From: JAXMAO01 sp046350375
GTDB taxonomy: Bacteria > Planctomycetota > Phycisphaerae > UBA1845 > UTPLA1
Assembly: GCA_046350375.1 (NCBI GenBank)
Contig: JAXMAO010000005.1
Location: 186,001 to 250,000, forward strand
Direction: 5' to 3'
Length of the DNA stretch: 64,000 nt
Positions 36,546 through 44,980 of the stretch are shown here, in pieces (the first letter of the stretch is position 1; every line of letters starts with the position of its first letter). The translations under genes were made by a program, and so were the position numbers. The notes under the pieces are model-generated. The model made no database searches. It saw only the letters and a program-made list of their open reading frames with translations, and had not been told where the DNA came from.

Positions 36546-37871
36546 ATGGACTTCGCCGCGCTGGGCAATACCTGCGTCGTCGGCCTGCACTGGGGCGACG
36601 AGGGCAAGGGCAAGATCGTCGACGTGCTCACCGAGCACTTCGACGTCGTCGTCCGCTATGCCGGCGGCGCCAACGCCGGGCACACCGTCCGGCTCGGCGA
36701 CCAGAAGTTCGCGCTGCACCTGATTCCCAGTGGGATCGTTCGCCCGAACGTGCTGTGCGTCATCGGTCCGGGCGTGGTGGTCGATCCGCCGGCGCTGGCC
36801 GAGGAGATCGCCGCGCTCGAGGCCCGCGGCATCACGGTCGCCGGGCGGCTGTTCGTCTCGTCGCGCGCCCACGTCGTCATGCCCTACCACAAGCGACAGG
36901 ACCAGTTGTCCGAATCGACCCTTGGCGACGACCGGCGAATCGGCACCACCGCGCGCGGCATCGGCCCGTGCTACGCCGACAAGATGCTTCGCACGTCGGC
37001 CGTGCGGATGGCCGACCTGGCGCAGCCGGACGTCCTCGCGGCGCGCGTGCCCGAGCTGGTCGCGCAGCGCAACCGCCTGCTTGCGGCCGCCTTCGACGAC
37101 CGCCAGCCGCTCGACGCGGGCGCCGTGCTGGCCGAATACCGCCGCGCCGCCGATCGGCTGCGCCCGCTGGTCACCGATACCACGCCGCTGCTGCATCGCT
37201 GGCTGCGCGCCGGCCGGCGGCTGCTGTTCGAGGGGGCGCAGGGCTCGCTGCTGGACGTCGATCATGGCACCTTCCCGTTTGTGACCAGCAGCAGTTGCGG
37301 CGTGGGGGGCGTGCTGTCGGGGACCGGGCTGCCGCCGCGCAGCGTGCAGACCGTGGTCGGCGTGATGAAGGCCTACTGCACGCGGGTCGGGGCCGGGCCG
37401 TTTCCGACCGAGCTGCACGATGAGACCGGCGAGACCATTCGCCGGCGCGGGCACGAATACGGGACCACCACCGGCCGGCCGCGCCGCTGCGGCTGGTTCG
37501 ACGCGGTCGCGGCGCGCTACGCGGTGGCGCTGTCGGGCACGACCGAGATCGCGCTGATGCACCTCGACACGCTCGGGACGCTGCCGGAGCTGCGCGTCTG
37601 CACCGAGTACCGCGTCGGCGGCGCGCCGCTGGAGATGTTCAGCCCCGAGCTGGCGACGCTGTCGGCGGTCGAGCCGGTGTATGAAACGCTTGCCGGCTGG
37701 AGCGACGAGCTGTCGGGCGTGACGCGGATCGAACAACTGCCGCCCGCCGCCCGTCTGTATGTGGAGCGGCTGGAGGCCCTGCTGGGGGCGAGTATCTCGC
37801 TGGTGAGCGTCGGGGCGGATCGCGCCGCGACGCTGCACCGGGCCGCGGCGCGCGGCGCGGGAGGCGCATAG
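36546..37871 (+). CDS. purA: Adenylosuccinate synthase
   Basis: GTP-dependent conversion of IMP and aspartate to adenylosuccinate. 441 residues. The GTP loop is VGLHWGDEGKGKIVDVLTE, followed by YAGGANAGHTVRLGDQKF, SGIVRPNVLCVIGPGVVVDP, RRIGTTARGIGPCYADKM, FEGAQGSLLDVDHGTFPFVT and GTTTGRPRRCGWFD. It is complete at normal length. uppS follows after two bases, so the two are co-transcribed. With purD it shows that de novo purine synthesis genes are scattered. Confidence 0.96.
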   Translation: MDFAALGNTCVVGLHWGDEGKGKIVDVLTEHFDVVVRYAGGANAGHTVRLGDQKFALHLIPSGIVRPNVLCVIGPGVVVDPPALAEEIAALEARGITVAGRLFVSSRAHVVMPYHKRQDQLSESTLGDDRRIGTTARGIGPCYADKMLRTSAVRMADLAQPDVLAARVPELVAQRNRLLAAAFDDRQPLDAGAVLAEYRRAADRLRPLVTDTTPLLHRWLRAGRRLLFEGAQGSLLDVDHGTFPFVTSSSCGVGGVLSGTGLPPRSVQTVVGVMKAYCTRVGAGPFPTELHDETGETIRRRGHEYGTTTGRPRRCGWFDAVAARYAVALSGTTEIALMHLDTLGTLPELRVCTEYRVGGAPLEMFSPELATLSAVEPVYETLAGWSDELSGVTRIEQLPPAARLYVERLEALLGASISLVSVGADRAATLHRAAARGAGGA

Positions 37872-37873
37872 CG

Positions 37874-38656
37874 ATGCCCACGATGGAGCGGCTCGATCCG
37901 CAGGCGGTCTTGGGGCTGTCGGCTGCCCAGTTGCCGCGCCACGTCGCCATCATCATGGATGGGAACGGTCGCTGGGCGCAGCGGCGCGGCTGGCCGCGCG
38001 TCCGCGGACACGAGGCCGGCGCCGCCAACGTGCGCGAGATCGTGCGCTTCTGCGCCCGGCTGGGCATCGAGTGCCTGACGCTCTACAGCTTCAGCTCGGA
38101 GAACTGGCGCCGCCCGGCCGACGAGGTCGGTTTCCTGATGGACCTGTACGTGCGCTATCTCATCCGCGAGCGCGACGAGATTCTCTCGAACGACATCCGG
38201 CTGGTGCAGATCGGGCGGCGCGCCGGTCTGCCCGAGCCGGTGCTGCGCGAGCTGGATCGGACGGTCGAGCTGTCGGCCCGCAACCCGGGCATGACGCTCT
38301 GCCTGGCAATCAACTACGGCGCGCGGGCCGAGCTGGTCGACGCCTGCCAGAAGCTGGCGCGGCGGGCCGCGGCCGGCGAGCTGGCGGCGGATGAGATCGA
38401 CGAACAGGCCATTTCCGACGCGCTGGACACCCGCGGGCTGCCCGACCCGGACCTGCTCATCCGCACCGCCGGCGAGATGCGGATCAGCAACTTCCTGCTG
38501 TGGCAGATCAGCTACGCCGAATTGCACGTGGCGGCCGAGTGCTGGCCGGACTTTTCGGTCGACTGCCTGGCGGCCGCGCTGCGCGACTTCGCCGGGCGGC
38601 GGCGGCGGTTCGGCAACGTGGACACGGCGGCCCACGCACCCGACGGGCGGGTCTAG
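37874..38656 (+). CDS. uppS: Isoprenyl (undecaprenyl) diphosphate synthase
   Basis: 260 residues of the cis-prenyltransferase family, making the C55 carrier for cell-wall and LPS precursors. Key motifs are HVAIIMDGNGRWAQRRGW (catalytic Asp29), the TLYSFSSENWRRP loop, and RTAGEMRISNFLLWQISYAE near the end. The first 22 residues are a short leader. It starts two bases after purA. The usual neighbour cdsA is absent. Confidence 0.96.
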   Translation: MPTMERLDPQAVLGLSAAQLPRHVAIIMDGNGRWAQRRGWPRVRGHEAGAANVREIVRFCARLGIECLTLYSFSSENWRRPADEVGFLMDLYVRYLIRERDEILSNDIRLVQIGRRAGLPEPVLRELDRTVELSARNPGMTLCLAINYGARAELVDACQKLARRAAAGELAADEIDEQAISDALDTRGLPDPDLLIRTAGEMRISNFLLWQISYAELHVAAECWPDFSVDCLAAALRDFAGRRRRFGNVDTAAHAPDGRV

Positions 38657-38790
38657 CCGCGCCGGGCGCGGGGTGGCGGCGGAGCGCCCTTCCCCGCGGA
38701 ATCTGGTATGCTGTAGTTCCGTGGGTGTTCCCATCGGTCGTGAGGCGAGCTGTGAAATTGGGGCTGGCTGGGCGGCGCGGAGGCAGGCGA

Positions 38791-39786
38791 ATGTCGCGCG
38801 GATGGTTGGTGGCGGCAGCAATTGCGAGCTTGGCATGGTCGACCGTGGCGTCGGCGGGCATGACCGCCAACGGCGCATTTCGCTATGAAAAGCGCGGCGC
38901 CGCCACGGGCCGGACGCTGGTATTCCTGCCGGCGCTGGGGTTTGCCGGCAGCATCTGGGATCCGGTGATCGCCAAGTTCGAGAAGGAGCACCCCATCTAC
39001 GTCCTGAGCTTCGCCGGCTCGGACGGCATTCCCGCAATCAAGTCGCCGGTCATTCCGCCTTCGGTCGAGGACCTGCACAAGCTGGTCGAGGCCGAGAAGA
39101 TCGACAAGCCGATCATCGTCGGGCAGCTCTTCGGCGGGCAAGTGGGGATGCACTATGCGGCCGCCTACCCGGACGAGATCGGGGGGTTGTTTGCAATTCC
39201 GATGCTCTATCCGCGGGCGCCGCGCGAGACGCGCACGCAGGAGGCCCAGAAGATCGCCGACGAATACGCCAACATGGGCGACGACATGTGGGAACCGAAC
39301 ATGCGCCAGCAGCTGACCGACTCGATCGAGAAGCCGGCGCTGGTGAACACGCTCATGCCGATGCTGCTCAAGTGCGATCGAGCCGCCTACGCCCGCGCGC
39401 TGGGTGAGATTCTCGCCGACACCATCGAGGACGACCTCTCGAAGATCAAGGTGCCGGTCTTTCTGCTGGCGCCGGTCGAGTTGCCGGCCAAGTCGCGCGA
39501 CGCCGACGTCGCCCAGATGCGGCTGGGTGAGCACTCCCGTACCACCGTCACGATCATGCGCGGGCTCTACAACAACCTCGCCAAGGTCGAGACCATGGCG
39601 CTGCGCAACGCCAAGCTGTTCCCGATGGTCGACCAGCCCGACCGGGTGACCTTCGTGCTCGATCGCTATCTGAAAAAGCTCGGCGATCCGGAGTCTCGCT
39701 GGGGCACGACCGTCGGCGAATCGCTGCCGTCCGACAAGCCGCCCATCGATGAGAAGGACGAAAACAAGCCCAAGGCTCCGAAGTAG
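38791..39786 (+). CDS. Exported alpha/beta-hydrolase-like protein without nucleophile serine
   Basis: 331 residues. A signal peptide (LVAAAIASLAWSTVASAG) leads into an alpha/beta-hydrolase fold: LVFLPALGFAGSIWDPVIAK, then KPIIVGQLFGGQVGMHYAAA at the nucleophile elbow. The usual GHSLGG is GQLFGG, so the catalytic serine position is Leu. The C-terminal half is helical and ends in a Lys/Asp/Pro-rich tail. It may have lost hydrolase activity, or use a different residue. ATG 38791 follows GGAGG. The gap after uppS is 134 bases, so it may have its own promoter. Confidence 0.74.
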   Translation: MSRGWLVAAAIASLAWSTVASAGMTANGAFRYEKRGAATGRTLVFLPALGFAGSIWDPVIAKFEKEHPIYVLSFAGSDGIPAIKSPVIPPSVEDLHKLVEAEKIDKPIIVGQLFGGQVGMHYAAAYPDEIGGLFAIPMLYPRAPRETRTQEAQKIADEYANMGDDMWEPNMRQQLTDSIEKPALVNTLMPMLLKCDRAAYARALGEILADTIEDDLSKIKVPVFLLAPVELPAKSRDADVAQMRLGEHSRTTVTIMRGLYNNLAKVETMALRNAKLFPMVDQPDRVTFVLDRYLKKLGDPESRWGTTVGESLPSDKPPIDEKDENKPKAPK

Positions 39787-39955
39787 GCCCGCCAGACCGG
39801 CTTGAGGCGTCCGGCGCGGCCGTTTCGGCGGCCGGATCGGGGACCGATTGACCATGCCGGGCTGATCGCGCGGGCCGTTCGGCGGGATTCGGCCGCACCC
39901 GACCGCGGCGGGCCGGCGGACAATTTCCCGGATTCGCGCCGAGTCGTCCGCTAGA

Positions 39956-40684
39956 ATGTCGGGCGTAGCTGCACGGGGCCCGCGCTTGTCTGCAGACGTC
40001 AAACACTGGTTCGATCGGCCGATCGCCATCTTCCCCTTGCCCAATTGCGTTTTGCTGCCGCGGGCAATCGTGCCGCTGCACATCTTCGAGCCGCGCTACC
40101 GCGACATGGTGACCGACTGCCTGTCGAGCGAGGCGCCCTTCGCGATCGCCGTGCTTCAGCCGGGATACGAGGAACACTACTACACCCACATCGCCGCCAT
40201 TCGCGAAACCATGTGCGTCGGGCGGATCGTGCGGCACGAGCAACTGTCGGACGGGCGGTTCAACGTGCTCGTGCAGGGCGTGATCCGCGCGCGGGCCATT
40301 CGCGAGGATCGCGACAAGAGCTACCGCCGCGGGCGGTTGCAGCCGATCGCGCCCGGCGGCGTGCCGGCCGGCGTCGCGGCCGAGGCGGCGCGGCGCACCC
40401 TGAAGGACCGACTCTCGGTCGGGCCGCTGCGACGCGTCGCCGAGCAGTGCCAGTGGATGCGCATCGTCGAGTGCCCCGACCTGCCGCTGACCGACGTGGT
40501 CGACTTCCTGGCGTCGGCCGTCAGTTGCAACGTCGACTGCGCCGCGAAATTCCTCGACGAGCCGGACGTCGCGCGGCGCCTGGAGATGCTCGAGCGCCTC
40601 ATGTCGGAGGCCCAGACGCGGCTGGCGCGTGAAGACGACGAGCAGAACTGCCGCGGCTGGCCGCGCCCCTGTCGCGATAACTGA
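39956..40684 (+). CDS. LON-substrate-binding-domain protein
   Basis: 242 residues of the Lon N-terminal fold without protease or ATPase domains. Recognisable segments are AIFPLPNCVLLPRAIVPLHI FEPRYR, FAIAVLQPGYEEHYY, CVGRIVRHEQLSDGRFNVLV and the helical RLEMLERLMSEAQTR. Such stand-alone proteins may bind misfolded or specific proteins. No lon gene is in the window. ATG 39956 is the first start; a TTG at 39986 is an alternative that would drop ten residues. Confidence 0.86.
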   Translation: MSGVAARGPRLSADVKHWFDRPIAIFPLPNCVLLPRAIVPLHIFEPRYRDMVTDCLSSEAPFAIAVLQPGYEEHYYTHIAAIRETMCVGRIVRHEQLSDGRFNVLVQGVIRARAIREDRDKSYRRGRLQPIAPGGVPAGVAAEAARRTLKDRLSVGPLRRVAEQCQWMRIVECPDLPLTDVVDFLASAVSCNVDCAAKFLDEPDVARRLEMLERLMSEAQTRLAREDDEQNCRGWPRPCRDN

Positions 40685-40785
40685 GCCCGGCCCGACCGCC
40701 CGTCCGTCCGGCGAATAATTCCCCCGCCCGGTACAATGCCGATCTTGAGTCGCCTGGTCGGGCGATGGGTCTGGAGCCGAGTCCG

Positions 40786-40962
40786 ATGGATGCAATGTTT
40801 ATGTTTCTGGGGCGAATTCCCTGGTACGCGTGGATTCCGATCCTGGGCATCGTCGCCGGGCTGATCACGCGGATTGTGGCGATGAACCACCGCCATCGCG
40901 AGCGGCTCGAAAAGATCCGCCACGGCATGGACCCGGATGCCGGCCGAAACCCCGGCCGCTGA
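40786..40962 (+). CDS. Small single-span membrane protein with charged tail
   Basis: 58 residues with one membrane helix (IPWYAWIPILGIVAGLITRI, about 11-30) and a basic cytoplasmic tail NHRHRERLEKIRHGMDPD. The tail pattern resembles small DUF6249-type or PspB-like proteins that end in ERxxKIxxGxDP. The ATG at 40786 follows GGAG; an ATG at 40765 is in frame. No operon partner is evident. The role is unknown. Confidence 0.65.
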   Translation: MDAMFMFLGRIPWYAWIPILGIVAGLITRIVAMNHRHRERLEKIRHGMDPDAGRNPGR

Positions 40963-40990
40963 TCGAGTCGTGTTCGCCGCTCTGAAAGCA

Positions 40991-41020
40991 CGCGACCGCG
41001 CCCGAGGGGACGCGGTCGCG
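40991..41020. terminator. Perfect 10-bp hairpin between convergent genes
   Basis: Arms 40991-41000 and 41011-41020 are exact reverse complements (CGCGACCGCG / CGCGGTCGCG) around a ten-base loop. It lies between the small membrane protein gene and the thiolase gene. No strong T run follows on either strand; on the minus strand TTT occurs three bases after the arm. A bidirectional terminator is likely but not certain. Confidence 0.5.
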
Positions 41021-41093
41021 CAAACATTACAACGTTGAACGCAGCCAGGCGTCGCCGTCGCCGCCACGCGGGCGGGCGGCGCGGTGCGGCCGA

Positions 41094-42275
41094 TTACAGC
41101 CGCTCGACCACCATGGCCACGGCGCCGCCGCCGCCCATGCACAGGGCGACCACGCCGCGCTTGGCGTTGCGGTGCTCAAGTCCGTCGAGCAGGGTGCCCA
41201 GGCAGCGGGCGCCGCTGGCGCCGATCGGATGGCCGAGCGAGATGCCGCCGCCGTAGCAGTTCACCCGGTCGTGGCCGATGTCGAGCATGCGGATGTCGGC
41301 CAGGACCTGGGTCGCGAAGGCCTCGTTGATCTCGAACAGGTCGATGTCCTTGGTCGAGAGGCTGGCGCGCTCCAACGCGAGCTTGACCGCTCCGACCGGG
41401 GCGATGAAGAGATCCTTGGGCGCCAGGAAATTCACCGCCTGCGACACGATCCGCGCCCGCGGCTTCCAGCCGTTCTTGCGGGCGGCGTCGGCCGAGCAGA
41501 CCAGCGTCATCGCGGCGCCGTCGGAAATGGCCGAGGCGTTGGCGGCGGTCACCAGCCCGTCCTTGCCGAAGGCGGGCGGCAGCTTGGCCATCGACTCGAT
41601 GCTGGCGTCGTCCCGAATGGTCTCATCGACCTCGAACTTGATGGTCTCCTTGCGGCTCTTGATCTCGACCGGGGCGATGCTGCGCTTGAAGAAGCCTTCG
41701 CTGCGGGCCTTGCTGGCGCGGCGATGACTCTCGACGGCGTACTCGTCCATCGCCTGGCGCGTGACGTTGTGGCGCCGCGCGGTGTCGTCGGCACAGACGC
41801 CCATGGCCCACTTGTCGAACGCACAGGTCAGCCCGTCGAACAGCATGACGTCGGTCAGCTCGGCGTTGCCGAACTTGGTCGCGCCGCTGCGCAGGCCGCG
41901 CAGAAGGTGCGGCGCGTTGGTCATGCTCTCGACACCCCCCGCCAGCGCGACCTGAATGTCGCCGGCGCGGATGGCGCGGTCGGCCGTCATGACGGCCTGC
42001 AGGCCCGAGCCGCACACCTGGTTGATGGTCATGGCGCGGATCGTGTCGGGCAGGCCGGCGCCGATGGCGACCTGCCGGGCCGGGTTGTGCCCGCAGCCGG
42101 CCAGCAGAACCTGGCCGACGAAGACCTCGTCGATCTGCTCGGGCTTGGCGTTGGCTGCGGTGATCGTGTGCCGGCCGACCTGGGCGCCGATCTCCATGGC
42201 GGACAGCGGGGTCAGCGAGCCGAGGAACTTTCCGATGGCGCTGCGTTTTGCGGCAATGATGACGGTTTCGGGCAT
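41094..42275 (-). CDS. Acetyl-CoA C-acyltransferase (thiolase)
   Basis: 393 residues, the normal thiolase length. The acylated cysteine is Cys88 in TINQVCGSGLQAVM. The other active-site motifs are EINEAFATQVLADI, GGGISLGHPIGASGARC (His) and ALCMGGGGAVAM (Cys). It acts either in fatty acid breakdown or in acetoacetyl-CoA formation; context favours breakdown. The ATG at 42275 gives the usual MPETVIIAAKRS start; two upstream in-frame ATGs would add odd residues. It is the last of three minus-strand beta-oxidation genes. Confidence 0.94.
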   Translation of the reverse strand: MPETVIIAAKRSAIGKFLGSLTPLSAMEIGAQVGRHTITAANAKPEQIDEVFVGQVLLAGCGHNPARQVAIGAGLPDTIRAMTINQVCGSGLQAVMTADRAIRAGDIQVALAGGVESMTNAPHLLRGLRSGATKFGNAELTDVMLFDGLTCAFDKWAMGVCADDTARRHNVTRQAMDEYAVESHRRASKARSEGFFKRSIAPVEIKSRKETIKFEVDETIRDDASIESMAKLPPAFGKDGLVTAANASAISDGAAMTLVCSADAARKNGWKPRARIVSQAVNFLAPKDLFIAPVGAVKLALERASLSTKDIDLFEINEAFATQVLADIRMLDIGHDRVNCYGGGISLGHPIGASGARCLGTLLDGLEHRNAKRGVVALCMGGGGAVAMVVERL

Positions 42276-42371
42276 GGGAACATCCATCCTTTCTGAATCT
42301 GGCGACGGAGTCGCGGCGGACATGGCCGGCGGCGCCCCCGCGCGTGACATCGGACCGGTATCGCCGGGCGG

Positions 42372-43571
42372 CTACTGTGCCGAGATCCGCCCGGGGTTTT
42401 CAATCAGCGTCTCGGCGATGGCGAGGCGCTGCATCTCGCTGGTGCCTTCGTAAATCTCCGTGATTTTGGCGTCGCGGTAGAGCCGCTCGACGCCTTCTTC
42501 GCGGCAATAGCCCATGCCGCCCAGCACCTGCACGGCCTCGTCGGCGCACAGGCAGGCGGTGCGAGAAGCATAGACCTTGGCCATGGCGCCGAGCCATTTC
42601 AGGTCGTCGCTCCTGTTGTCCTTCGCCCAGGCGCCCTTGTAGAGCAGCGCGCGGGCGGCGGCGATGCGCGACGCCATGTCGGCGATTTTCCACTGGATGG
42701 CCTGGAACTCGGACAGACTGCGCCCGAACTGCCGCCGCGTCAGGGCATACTTCGCGGCCTTGTCGAGGGCCATCTGGGCGATGCCGATGGCCTGCGCCGC
42801 GATGCCCAGCCGGCCGCCGCCGATGGCGTACAAGGCGATGCCCAGGCCGCGCCCGCGCTCGCCGAGCAGGGCGTCGGGCGGAAGCCTGACGTTGTCGAAC
42901 ACCAGCTCGGTGGTGCTGCTGGCGCGGATGCCGAGCTTGTCTTCATGTTTGCCGACCGTCAGGCCGGGCGTCTTCTTCTCAAGAAGAAAGGCGCTGGCGT
43001 TTCGGCGGTCGCCATCTTCGGTGCGGCAGAGGAGCAGGATGGCGTCAGCCTCGGCGCCGGTGGTGACCCAGCACTTGGTGCCGTGGATGATCCAGTGATC
43101 GCCTTTGAAGGTGCCGCGGCACTTCATCGCGCCGGCGTCCGAGCCGCTGTCGGCCTCGGAGAGCGAGAAGCAGTTGAGCAGCTCGCCGCGCGCCATCCGC
43201 GGCAGCCATTTCTTCTTCTGCTCGGGCGAGGCAAACTTCAGGATGGGGTCGATCACCAGCGAGTTCTGCACCGAGACGATCACGCCGGTGGCGGCGCAGC
43301 AGCGCGACAGCTCTTCGACCACGATGCAGCTCGAGAGGGCGTCCATTCCCGCGCCGCCGAATTCCTCCGGCACGCAGATGCCCATGTAGCCCATCTCGCC
43401 GAGCTTGCGGATGATTTCGCGCGGGAACTCGCCGTGGATGTCGCGGTGCGACGCGCCGGGCAGCACCTCGTTCTCGGCGAACTCGCGGATGCTGTCGCGC
43501 AGCAGGCGATGGTCTTCGTCCAGCTCGTAGCCGAACGGGATCAGCCCCGGGGTCTCGACTGAAGCCGTCAT
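42372..43571 (-). CDS. Acyl-CoA dehydrogenase
   Basis: 399 residues with the full acyl-CoA dehydrogenase fold. The FAD-binding signature is LNCFSLSEADSGSDAGAMKC, the middle strand is GTKCWVTTGAEADAI, and KAAKYALTRRQFGRSLSEFQ is the C-terminal helix. The catalytic Glu lies in TEIYEGTSEMQRLAIAE near the end. It oxidises an acyl-CoA to the 2-enoyl-CoA and passes electrons to ETF. It lies between the second dehydrogenase gene (21 bases) and thiolase (96 bases). Confidence 0.95.
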   Translation of the reverse strand: MTASVETPGLIPFGYELDEDHRLLRDSIREFAENEVLPGASHRDIHGEFPREIIRKLGEMGYMGICVPEEFGGAGMDALSSCIVVEELSRCCAATGVIVSVQNSLVIDPILKFASPEQKKKWLPRMARGELLNCFSLSEADSGSDAGAMKCRGTFKGDHWIIHGTKCWVTTGAEADAILLLCRTEDGDRRNASAFLLEKKTPGLTVGKHEDKLGIRASSTTELVFDNVRLPPDALLGERGRGLGIALYAIGGGRLGIAAQAIGIAQMALDKAAKYALTRRQFGRSLSEFQAIQWKIADMASRIAAARALLYKGAWAKDNRSDDLKWLGAMAKVYASRTACLCADEAVQVLGGMGYCREEGVERLYRDAKITEIYEGTSEMQRLAIAETLIENPGRISAQ

Positions 43572-43592
43572 GCGTCCGTCCTCTCGCGCCGG

Positions 43593-44756
43593 CTAGGCGC
43601 TGCGCTTCGCGAACTCGGCCCGCGCGATCAGCATCCGCTGCACCTCGCTGGAGCCTTCGCCGATCTCGCACAGCTTGTTGTCGCGCACCAGCCGCTCGAC
43701 GCAGATGTCCTTCGTATAGCCGGCGCCGCCGTGAATCTGGATCGACTCCCACCCCACGCGGCTGGCGGCCTCGGTGGCGAACAACTTGGCGATGCTGGCA
43801 GCCTGCTTGTCCGGCCGGCCGGCGTCGAACGTGCTGGCGGCCTGCCGGACCAGGATGCGCGCCGCCTCGATCTGCGTCTCCATGTCGGCCAGCTTCATCT
43901 GGATGGCCTGGTGCTGGTGCAGCGGCACGCCGAAGCTCCTGCGCTCGGCGGCATACTTGACGGCCTCTTCGAGGCAGCCGCGCCCCAGCCCGACCGACAG
44001 CGACGCGATGGTGACCCGACCGCGATCGAGCACGCGCAGGGCATCGACGTAGCCGTCGTGCAGCTTGCCGACCAGCGCCTCACCGCCGACGCGCACGTTT
44101 TCGAGCGTGATCGGCACGGTGTCGCTGGCACGCATGCCCATCTTGTCCTCGGGCTCGCCGATCTCGAAGCCGCGCGTGCCGCGCTCGACGATGAAAGCTG
44201 AGATGGTGCGCGGGCCGGCCTCCGGCTTGGTGCGCGCCGTGACGACGAACACGCCGGCGCGCTTGCCGTTGGTGACCCACATCTTCTGGCCGTTGAGCAC
44301 CCAGCCGTCGCCGGCGGGCTCGGCCCGCGTGGTGAGGGCCGCGGCGTCGGTCCCGCAGTGCGGCTCGGACAGGCACCACGAGCCGATCAGCTCGCCGGTC
44401 GCCAGCCGCGGGAGATACTTCTTCTTCTGCGCGTCGTTGGCGGCCAGGCGCAGGTGGCTGCTGCACAGGCCGAGGTGGGCCGCGAGCATCAGCGCCGTGC
44501 CGCCGCAATGCCGGGCGATCTCCTCGACCACGACGGTCATCGCGAGCAGGCCTTGGCCGGCCCCGCCATACTCCTCGGGCAGCGTGACGCCGAGCAGGCC
44601 GATCTCGCCCATCTTGCGGATGGTTTCGTCGGGCAGCCACTTGTCGGCGTCCCACTTGCGGGCGTGCGGGGCGATGTGTCGCGCGGCGAAGTCGCGCGCC
44701 AGGTCGCGAAAGGCGATCAGCTCGTCGGGCAGCTCGAAGTGAAGGGTCGAAGCCAT
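43593..44756 (-). CDS. Acyl-CoA dehydrogenase (second copy)
   Basis: 387 residues. The FAD region is GSWCLSEPHCGTDAAALTTR, followed by GQKMWVTNGKRAGVFVVTA. AAERRSFGVPLHQHQAIQMK is the C-terminal helix and the catalytic Glu lies in CEIGEGSSEVQRMLIAR. Its divergence from the neighbouring dehydrogenase suggests a different acyl chain preference, perhaps a short or branched chain. ATG 44756 follows AAGGTG; an ATG at 44789 would add 11 residues. It heads the operon. Confidence 0.94.
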   Translation of the reverse strand: MASTLHFELPDELIAFRDLARDFAARHIAPHARKWDADKWLPDETIRKMGEIGLLGVTLPEEYGGAGQGLLAMTVVVEEIARHCGGTALMLAAHLGLCSSHLRLAANDAQKKKYLPRLATGELIGSWCLSEPHCGTDAAALTTRAEPAGDGWVLNGQKMWVTNGKRAGVFVVTARTKPEAGPRTISAFIVERGTRGFEIGEPEDKMGMRASDTVPITLENVRVGGEALVGKLHDGYVDALRVLDRGRVTIASLSVGLGRGCLEEAVKYAAERRSFGVPLHQHQAIQMKLADMETQIEAARILVRQAASTFDAGRPDKQAASIAKLFATEAASRVGWESIQIHGGAGYTKDICVERLVRDNKLCEIGEGSSEVQRMLIARAEFAKRSA

Positions 44757-44980
44757 CTGGCGCACCTTGCGAAAAGTGGCCCGTATCATACCGTCGAAAG
44801 GACGCTCACGAAACCGCGCCCAGAGCGCTAGTTTGTGCCAGAGCGTAGGACCTAAGCATCCCCCGAAAACGAGGTTACGTCAAGTCATTTTGCGATTGCA
44901 GCGGCTCCGCCCGACGCCGGGGAAAGCCCCGCGCCGGGCCGCGATTGCGATCCGCCACGGTGCTCCATACAACCCCGACC

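Noticed and set aside
44785..44790. TATGAT-like -10 element on the minus strand before the acyl-CoA dehydrogenase gene
   Set aside because: No acceptable -35 hexamer at 16-18 bases; too little to call a promoter.
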